Under the pieces are notes generated by a model that was not told where the DNA came from, searched no databases, and saw nothing but the letters and a program-made list of their open reading frames with translations. From contig DASUGM010000168.1 of the NCBI GenBank assembly GCA_036274055.1, forward strand, positions 1 through 10,894: a stretch of DNA of 10,894 bases. The letters run 5' to 3'. The position numbers and the translations under genes were made by a program. This document shows, piece after piece, positions 6,221-10,894 of this stretch. Source of the DNA: DASUGM01 sp036274055 (lineage in GTDB: Bacteria; Acidobacteriota; Vicinamibacteria; Vicinamibacterales; SCN-69-37). Each line of letters starts with the position of its first letter. The first letter of the stretch is position 1.

Positions 6221-6736
6221 CTAGTGTCCGTCGGTTGATCGCGAAGCGGCACCGCCGCGAACGCGGTGCATCGCGCTCGTCAACGCCGTGATCTCGGCAT
6301 CGCTGAGATGGCCGAGTTGCCGGTCGTGCATCTCGTCGACCAGCGGATCGAGCCGTGCCAACAGCGCCAGCCCCGCCGCCGTAATCCTGGTTCGCACGAC
6401 GCGGCGATCGAGCGTGTCCCGGCCGCGGGCGATCAGCCCGCGCTTCTCGAGCCGGTCGGTCAACCTGGTGACGTCGGGATCGTGCTTGATCAGCCGCTCC
6501 CCGACCTCGCCGCACGTCGCCCCGGCCGGACCGGCGCCGCGCAAAATCCGCAGCACGTTGTACTGCGGCCACGATAGATCGTCGTCTTTGAACAGCTCGG
6601 TGAACTGCCGGTGCAGGTCGTCGACGGCCTGCAGCATCGAGAGGTACAACGAAACCTGATGCTTGGTCCGCTCGCTCCGCACCCAGGCCGTCGATGCCGC
6701 GTCGCTTCGCGCGGCGGCCGTCCGCTTCTTCGCCAT
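6221..6736 (-). CDS. MarR-family transcriptional regulator
   Basis: This 171-residue protein is a MarR winged helix. The N-terminal dimerisation helix is at about 22-50 (KHQVSLYLSMLQAVDDLHRQFTELF). LSWPQYNVLRILRG (54-67) opens the DNA-binding domain, and the recognition helix is DPDVTRLTDRLEKRGLIARG (86-105). The wing holds the family motif DRRVVRTRITAAG (110-122). The first 20 residues are basic and probably disordered. One cysteine, Cys75, is in the DNA-binding domain. A GAGGT ribosome binding site is 4 bases before the ATG. A consensus promoter with a near-palindrome in its spacer lies directly upstream, and the same sequence recurs before doxX. Autorepression and control of doxX, perhaps with pirin, is the simplest reading. 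The ligand is unknown. Confidence 0.94.
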   Translation of the reverse strand: MAKKRTAAARSDAASTAWVRSERTKHQVSLYLSMLQAVDDLHRQFTELFKDDDLSWPQYNVLRILRGAGPAGATCGEVGERLIKHDPDVTRLTDRLEKRGLIARGRDTLDRRVVRTRITAAGLALLARLDPLVDEMHDRQLGHLSDAEITALTSAMHRVRGGAASRSTDGH

Positions 6737-6749
6737 CGCTACCTCGGTG

Positions 6750-6778
6750 ATAATACTTGTTTAAACGAATATTGTCAA
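6750..6778 (-). promoter_or_regulatory. Consensus sigma70 promoter of marR with operator in the spacer
   Basis: On the minus strand TTGACA (6778-6773) is followed by exactly 17 bases and TATTAT (6755-6750), then the ribosome binding site and the marR ATG at 6736. The spacer contains TTCGTTTAAACAA (6769-6757), a near-perfect palindrome centred on GTTTAAAC. A repressor there would occlude RNA polymerase. The -35 lies 8 bases after the stop of the upstream amidohydrolase gene, so marR has its own promoter. Confidence 0.8.
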
Positions 6779-6785
6779 ACCGATA

Positions 6786-8375
6786 TCAACGCCTGGCCCC
6801 TGTCAGGACGACCCCGGGCCGGGCCGCCGTCTGCCGGCCATCCCGGACGACGAATTCGCCATTGACGATGACGTGCGGCACGCCTTCGGCATAGGCATGC
6901 GGCCGATCGTAGGTCGCGGCGTCGCGCACCCGCGCCGGATCGAACAGCACCAGATCGGCCGCCGCTCCCTCGCGAATCACGCCGCGATCGGTGAAGCCCA
7001 TGTGCTCGGCGGGCAGCGCGGTCATCTTGCGAATCGCTTCCGTCAGCGAGATCACATGCTGATCGCGGACGAAGCTGCCGAGCACGCGCACGGTGTTGCC
7101 GTAGCCGCGCGGATGCGGCACGCCCGCGCCCGGCTCGATCAAACCCGCATCCGACGCCACCGCGACGAATGGGTGTTTCATGATTCTCGCGACGTCGTCG
7201 TCGCTCATGAAGTGGTAGACCATCGACGCGCCGCCGCCGAGCATGAGGGTCCGCGCGGCCTCGAACTGAGCGTCCGCGCTCGCCTCCCCACGCAGTTTCT
7301 CGGCGACGGTTTTCATCGACAACCCGTTCAACGTCGGATCGGCGCGATAGCTGGCGACCGTCGCCCACGACAGATCGGTGAAGCCGCGCTCCTCGACCAG
7401 CGATTTGATCTCGGTCTTGATCCGCTGCCAGGTGGCCGGATCGTTGAGGCGCTCGCTGATGCGCGCCTGGCCGCCTTCGAGTGCCCACGACGGAAAGCGG
7501 ATTGACAGCGCTGACGACCCGGCGGTGTAGGCGTACTGATCAGCCTGCACCTTGAGGCCGCGACGGCGCGCGTCGTCGATCAGCGCAAGCGCCGCCGCGC
7601 TCGTGCCCCACTGCTTCGGGCTGTCCACTTTCAAGTGCGAGATCTCCAGTCGCATGTCGAGCATCTCGGCGACGCGGATCGACTCGCGCACGGCATCGAG
7701 CAGCGCCGTGCCCTCGTTGCGCATGTGCGTCGCGTACAGGCCGTGTTCGTTCGCCGCCGCGCGTGCCAGCTCGACGATCTCGTTGTTCTTCGCGTAGGTC
7801 CCGGGCACGTACTGCAGGCCGGTCGAGAAACCAATCGCGCCTTCGACCATGCCGCGGAACACCAGCGCGCGCATCTTCGCGATCTCGTCTACCGCCGCCT
7901 CGCGCTGGCTGGCGCCCATCACCGCCGATCGGACCGTGTTGTGTCCGATCAACGTCGCGAAGTTCACCGCGGCGCGCGCCTGGCGGATGCGCTCGAGCGC
8001 GTCGCCAATCTCCAGCGCCGACGACCCGCAATTGCCGGCGACGATGGTCGTCACGCCCATCGCCACGAAATTCGCGGCGGCCGGATGGTCCGCCAGGTCG
8101 TCGGCGTGCGTATGGACGTCGATGAATCCCGGCGCGACGGTCAGGCCGATGGCGTCCAGCCTTTCGCGCGCGGCCCCGGCCACCGAGGGCGCGACGCGGA
8201 CGATCCGGCCGTCTTTAATCGCGATCGTGCCCGGCCGCGCTGGCGCGCCGGTGCCGTCGACGATCGTCGCGTTGACAATGAGCAGGTCGAAGTCCGGCTG
8301 CTGCGCAGCCGACGCCCAGCCCGCCAGCACCATGGCCCCCAGGGAGAGCGCGATCCGCCGCCCAGCTCGACGCAT
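6786..8375 (-). CDS. Exported amidohydrolase, D-aminoacylase (N-acyl-D-amino-acid deacylase) family
   Basis: This 529-residue protein belongs to the amidohydrolase superfamily, closest in motifs to N-acyl-D-amino-acid deacylases, which release free D-amino acids from N-acyl forms. A signal peptide covers about residues 1-23 (RRIALSLGAMVLAGWASAA), so it acts outside the cytoplasm. The metal-site motifs are all present: HTH at 88-90, Cys116 in GNCGSS, His217 in ATHMRNE, His247 in EISHLKV, and the catalytic Asp409 in VASDAG. The end has the usual GFTDRGVIREGAAADLVLFDP (460-480), the strand that closes the small beta-domain. It is a stand-alone gene between marR and the divergent oxidase operon. 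There is no Shine-Dalgarno sequence before ATG 8375, but a TATACT lies 7 bases upstream. The true substrate could be another acyl amino acid or a dipeptide. Confidence 0.9.
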   Translation of the reverse strand: MRRAGRRIALSLGAMVLAGWASAAQQPDFDLLIVNATIVDGTGAPARPGTIAIKDGRIVRVAPSVAGAARERLDAIGLTVAPGFIDVHTHADDLADHPAAANFVAMGVTTIVAGNCGSSALEIGDALERIRQARAAVNFATLIGHNTVRSAVMGASQREAAVDEIAKMRALVFRGMVEGAIGFSTGLQYVPGTYAKNNEIVELARAAANEHGLYATHMRNEGTALLDAVRESIRVAEMLDMRLEISHLKVDSPKQWGTSAAALALIDDARRRGLKVQADQYAYTAGSSALSIRFPSWALEGGQARISERLNDPATWQRIKTEIKSLVEERGFTDLSWATVASYRADPTLNGLSMKTVAEKLRGEASADAQFEAARTLMLGGGASMVYHFMSDDDVARIMKHPFVAVASDAGLIEPGAGVPHPRGYGNTVRVLGSFVRDQHVISLTEAIRKMTALPAEHMGFTDRGVIREGAAADLVLFDPARVRDAATYDRPHAYAEGVPHVIVNGEFVVRDGRQTAARPGVVLTGARR

Positions 8376-8381
8376 CCGCGC

Positions 8382-8389
8382 AGTATAGA
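8382..8389. promoter_or_regulatory. Shared divergent -10 element between amidohydrolase and oxidase genes
   Basis: Only 29 bases (8376-8404) separate two divergent start codons. AGTATAGA at 8382-8389 reads TATAGA on the plus strand and TATACT on the minus strand. Each would place its transcription start within about 10 bases of the corresponding ATG. Neither gene has a Shine-Dalgarno sequence. No good -35 was found for either direction, so the call is tentative. Confidence 0.4.
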
Positions 8390-8404
8390 ATCTCGCCCAA
8401 ACCG

Positions 8405-10087
8405 ATGCGCATTGTCTCGCTCGATCACAAAGTCATCGGCCTGCAGTACGCGCTGACGAGCCTGTGCTTCCTGCTGCTGGGGTTTTTCCTGATCCTGCTC
8501 CTCCGCTGGCATCTGGCCTGGCCCACCATCGCGTTCCCCGGCGTCGCCCGACTGCTGCCTGAGACGCTGGCTTTCGAAGGCCAGCTCCTGCCCGAGTTCT
8601 ACAACCAGCTCGGGGCGATGCACGGCACGATCATGGTGTTCCTGGCGGTCGTGCCTCTGGCAGTCGGCGCGTTCGGCAACTACCTCGTGCCGCTGATGGT
8701 CGGCGCGCCGGACATGGCGTTCCCGCGTTTGAACGCCGCGAGCTACTGGCTCTATCTTGCCGGCGGCCTGATCATGCTCGCCGGATTTTTTCTGCCCGGC
8801 GGCGCCGCCGCCTCGGGCTGGACGTCGTACCCGCCGCTGTCGATCCTCGCCACCGCCGGCCAGACCGCGTGGCTGATCGGGATGCTGTTCCTGATCACGT
8901 CGTCGCTGTTCGGATCGATCAACATCATCGTCACCATCCTCCAGCTGCGAGCGCCGGGCTTGACGATGATGCGCTTGCCGTTCTTCGTGTGGGCGCAGCT
9001 GGTGACGGCGTTCCTGCTGCTGCTCGCGTTCCCGCCGCTCGAGGGCGCGGTGATTCTGCAGTTGATGGATCGGCTCGCCGGCACCAGTTTCTTTCTGCCG
9101 ACCGGCCTCGTGGTGTCAGGGCAGGCGATGAACGCCAGCGGCGGCGGCAGCCCGATGCTGTGGCAGCACCTGTTCTGGTTCCTCGCGCATCCCGAAGTCT
9201 ACGTGCTGATCCTGCCGGCGCTCGGCATCGTCGCCGAAGTGATCGCGAACATCACACGCAAGCCGCTCTGGGGTTATCGCGCGATGGTCGGCGCGTCGCT
9301 GTTCATGGGCTTCATGTCGTTTCTCGTCTGGGCCCATCACATGTTCCTCACCGGCATGGGCCCGACGATGAGCAGCTTCTTCCAGGTGACGACGATGATC
9401 ATCTCGATCCCGTCGGTCATCATCGTCACGGCGCTGCTGCTGTCGCTCTACGGTGGATCGATTCGCTTCACGGTGCCGGGTGTCTTCGCGCTCGCGTTTC
9501 TCCCGATGTTCGGCATCGGCGGCTTGACCGGCCTGCCGCTGGCGCTGGCCGCGGCCGACATCCCGCTTCACGACACCTATTACGTCGTCGGGCACTTTCA
9601 CTACGTCGTCGCGCCGGGCACGCTGTTCGCGCTGTTCGCGGGGATTTACTACTGGTTTCCGAAAGTCACCGGACGGTCGATGAACAACGCGCTCGGCTAC
9701 CTGCACTTCTGGGGATCGCTGATCGCGATGAACGGCATTTTTCTGCCGATGATGATTCAGGGCCTGCACGGCCTGAACCGCCGCCTCTACGACGGCGGGC
9801 GAACGTATCAGGCCTTCCAGGGCTTTGACGGATCGTTCCGCGGCCAGGCCATGTCGGCGATCCTGCTCGCCGTCGTCCAGCTGTTCTTCATCGTCAATCT
9901 CGTCTGGACGCTGGCGCGCGGCCGCCGCAGCAGCGAGAACCCGTGGCAGGCGACGACGCTCGAATGGGCGACGACGTCTCCGCCACCGCACGACAACTTC
10001 GCGACGACGCCGACGGTGTATCGAGGCGCGTACGATTACAGCCAGCCGGGCGCGGCCGCTGACTTCACGCCGCAGACGCAACCGTGA
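8405..10087 (+). CDS. ctaD: Cytochrome c oxidase subunit I (A-family heme-copper oxidase) with altered K-channel
   Basis: This 560-residue protein is the catalytic subunit of a heme-copper oxygen reductase, which reduces O2 to water and pumps protons across the inner membrane. It has the 12-helix core, preceded by only about 10 residues. The residues placed are: heme a ligands His73 and His399; heme a3 ligand His397; CuB ligands His262, His311 and His312; the cross-link tyrosine Tyr266 in AHPEVY; and D-channel residues Asn92, Asp103, Asn110 and Glu264. Spacing from Tyr266 to the later landmarks equals that in Rhodobacter CtaD without gaps. At the K-channel lysine (Rhodobacter Lys362) there is Ile340, and at Ser299 there is Ala277. 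The C-terminal 60 residues are hydrophilic. The stop overlaps the subunit III start (GTGA). No ribosome binding site precedes ATG 8405. Confidence 0.97.
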   Translation: MRIVSLDHKVIGLQYALTSLCFLLLGFFLILLLRWHLAWPTIAFPGVARLLPETLAFEGQLLPEFYNQLGAMHGTIMVFLAVVPLAVGAFGNYLVPLMVGAPDMAFPRLNAASYWLYLAGGLIMLAGFFLPGGAAASGWTSYPPLSILATAGQTAWLIGMLFLITSSLFGSINIIVTILQLRAPGLTMMRLPFFVWAQLVTAFLLLLAFPPLEGAVILQLMDRLAGTSFFLPTGLVVSGQAMNASGGGSPMLWQHLFWFLAHPEVYVLILPALGIVAEVIANITRKPLWGYRAMVGASLFMGFMSFLVWAHHMFLTGMGPTMSSFFQVTTMIISIPSVIIVTALLLSLYGGSIRFTVPGVFALAFLPMFGIGGLTGLPLALAAADIPLHDTYYVVGHFHYVVAPGTLFALFAGIYYWFPKVTGRSMNNALGYLHFWGSLIAMNGIFLPMMIQGLHGLNRRLYDGGRTYQAFQGFDGSFRGQAMSAILLAVVQLFFIVNLVWTLARGRRSSENPWQATTLEWATTSPPPHDNFATTPTVYRGAYDYSQPGAAADFTPQTQP

Positions 10088-10653
10088 ACATTCCTTACAC
10101 CGTTCAACCGCGTCCCGACACCGGCGTTTCGAACGTCATCATGGGCGTGTGGCTGTTTCTGGCGTCGGAGGTGATGCTCTTCGGCGCGTTGTTCTCGGCC
10201 TACGCGATGCTGCGGGTCGCGGCGCCGGCGTGGCCGAGCGGACGGCAGCTGCTGAGCCTGTCGAGCGGCAGCGTCAACACGCTGCTGCTGCTCGTCATGA
10301 CCGGGCTGGCGTGGAAAGCGCGCGCGGCGGCCACCGATCGCGCACGGGTGCTGCTGCTGTTCAGCACGTTGCTCGCCGGGGCGTTTCTCGGAGTCAAGTT
10401 CGTCGAGTACCGGGGCGAGATTGCGTTGGGCATGGTGCCGGCGCTGAACACGTTCCTGGCGACGTACTACACGCTCACTGGACTTCACGCGCTGCACGTC
10501 GTCGGCGGGATGCTCGCCAACTTCTGGATCATCGCGGGCATCCGCCGCGCCGGCACGGCGGTCAGCGCGCAGCGCATGCAGGCGATGTCGCTCTACTGGG
10601 CGTTCGTCGACGTCGTCTGGATCGCGATCTTCGTGTTGATGTATCTGTCATGA
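10084..10653 (+). CDS. ctaE: Cytochrome c oxidase subunit III
   Basis: This 189-residue membrane protein is the five-helix form of subunit III, without the first two helices of the mitochondrial type. Family landmarks are LFLASEVMLFGALFSAY (24-40) with Glu29, GAFLGVKFVEY (99-109), TGLHALHVVGG (132-142) and YWAFVDVVWIAIFVLMYL (171-188). The last motif normally reads YWHFVD, and here the histidine is alanine. Subunit III supports proton uptake into the D-channel and protects the active site from suicide inactivation in studied oxidases. The start is GTG at 10084, overlapping the subunit I stop as GTGA, and the stop overlaps the next gene as ATGA. The cluster is therefore tightly coupled in translation. 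Confidence 0.95.
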   Translation: MNIPYTVQPRPDTGVSNVIMGVWLFLASEVMLFGALFSAYAMLRVAAPAWPSGRQLLSLSSGSVNTLLLLVMTGLAWKARAAATDRARVLLLFSTLLAGAFLGVKFVEYRGEIALGMVPALNTFLATYYTLTGLHALHVVGGMLANFWIIAGIRRAGTAVSAQRMQAMSLYWAFVDVVWIAIFVLMYLS

Positions 10654-10894
10654 CGTCACGCACTCGCGGGTGGGCGCGCGCGGTCGCGACGCTGCTTGGC
10701 TGGCTGGCCGCGAGCGCGACCGCATTCGCCTGTCCGATCTGTTTTCAGTACGAGCCCAACGGCACGACCGACGGCGTTCGCGCCGCCGTGGTCGTGCTGA
10801 TCGGGGTTACGGTCGTCGTGCTGGGCGGTTTTGCGCGCTTCGCTGTCCGCTTTTCAGGACGCGCAATGGGGTCGCGTCTTGAATTGACGTACCC
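10650..10894 (+). CDS. Membrane protein with exported CPIC motif, 3' end cut by the right edge
   Basis: The ATG at 10650 overlaps the subunit III stop (ATGA), and the frame stays open to the right edge, 81 complete codons. Residues 8-27 form a signal peptide or first helix (ARAVATLLGWLAASATAFA), directly followed by CPICFQYEPN with Cys28 and Cys31. A membrane helix follows at about 45-66 (RAAVVVLIGVTVVVLGGFARFA), then a basic stretch. The CxxC pair just outside the membrane could bind a metal or do thiol chemistry, and its place in the operon suggests a part in oxidase assembly or electron transfer. That is inference, and I do not recognise the family with confidence. A second frame starting at 10670 is an Arg-rich shadow. 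Confidence 0.7.
   Translation, partial: MTSRTRGWARAVATLLGWLAASATAFACPICFQYEPNGTTDGVRAAVVVLIGVTVVVLGGFARFAVRFSGRAMGSRLELTY

Noticed and set aside
6132..6572. Upstream extension of the DoxX frame to an ATG at 6572
   Set aside because: It overlaps marR and crosses the doxX operator region. The ATG at 6131 has a strong ribosome binding site and gives the family length.
8869..10081. Long Arg/Asp-rich frames on both strands within the subunit I gene (8869-9828 plus, 9116-10081 minus)
   Set aside because: Subunit I in the other frame has every heme and copper ligand. These are GC-rich shadows.

Overview
The window is GC-rich, tightly packed bacterial chromosome. The best taxonomic clue is a PadR regulator translationally coupled to a long MacB/FtsX-type permease of about 896 residues, with an N-terminal prefix domain and no ATPase gene beside it. 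This is the layout of the acidobacterial duplicated orphan permeases (ADOP). With the high GC and the intergenic repeats it suggests Acidobacteriota, possibly a Vicinamibacteria-like lineage. That placement is inference from gene content only.

Layout. (1) 1-920, minus: 3' part of an exported, glycosidase-like protein whose stop lies beyond the left edge. (2) 1021-4043, plus: PadR regulator and ADOP permease with ATGA overlap. (3) 4173-5571, minus: pirin, a small one-helix membrane protein and a DinB-like protein, closely spaced and apparently one operon. (4) 5679-6736, minus: DoxX membrane protein and MarR repressor. A strong sigma70-type promoter precedes marR, and an operator-like motif is shared by the marR and doxX upstream regions. 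(5) 6786-8375, minus: exported D-aminoacylase-family amidohydrolase. (6) 8405-10894, plus: start of a cytochrome c oxidase operon, with subunit I, subunit III (GTGA overlap) and a truncated CxxC membrane protein (ATGA overlap). Subunit II is not in the window and may lie downstream.

The features not explained by ordinary genes are these. Two copies (809-929 and 4070-4185) of an imperfect inverted-repeat element of about 120 bp share near-identical ends and carry AGG/AGGA motifs every 9-11 bp. One supplies the stop codon of the dinB-like gene, the other forms the apparent 5' end of the left-edge gene. A period-7 tandem repeat between doxX and pirin switches from one heptamer to another while keeping the seven-base register. 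In oxidase subunit I every heme, copper and D-channel residue I could place is present, but the K-channel lysine is replaced by isoleucine. The bidirectional start region between the amidohydrolase and the oxidase is only 29 bp and appears to share one TATA-like core, suggesting leaderless or nearly leaderless transcripts.

Functionally, pirin, DoxX and MarR look like a redox or electrophile-stress module, and the right end is aerobic respiration. PadR-ADOP and the amidohydrolase are independent units. No RNA genes, CRISPR arrays, transposase genes or phage genes were seen.
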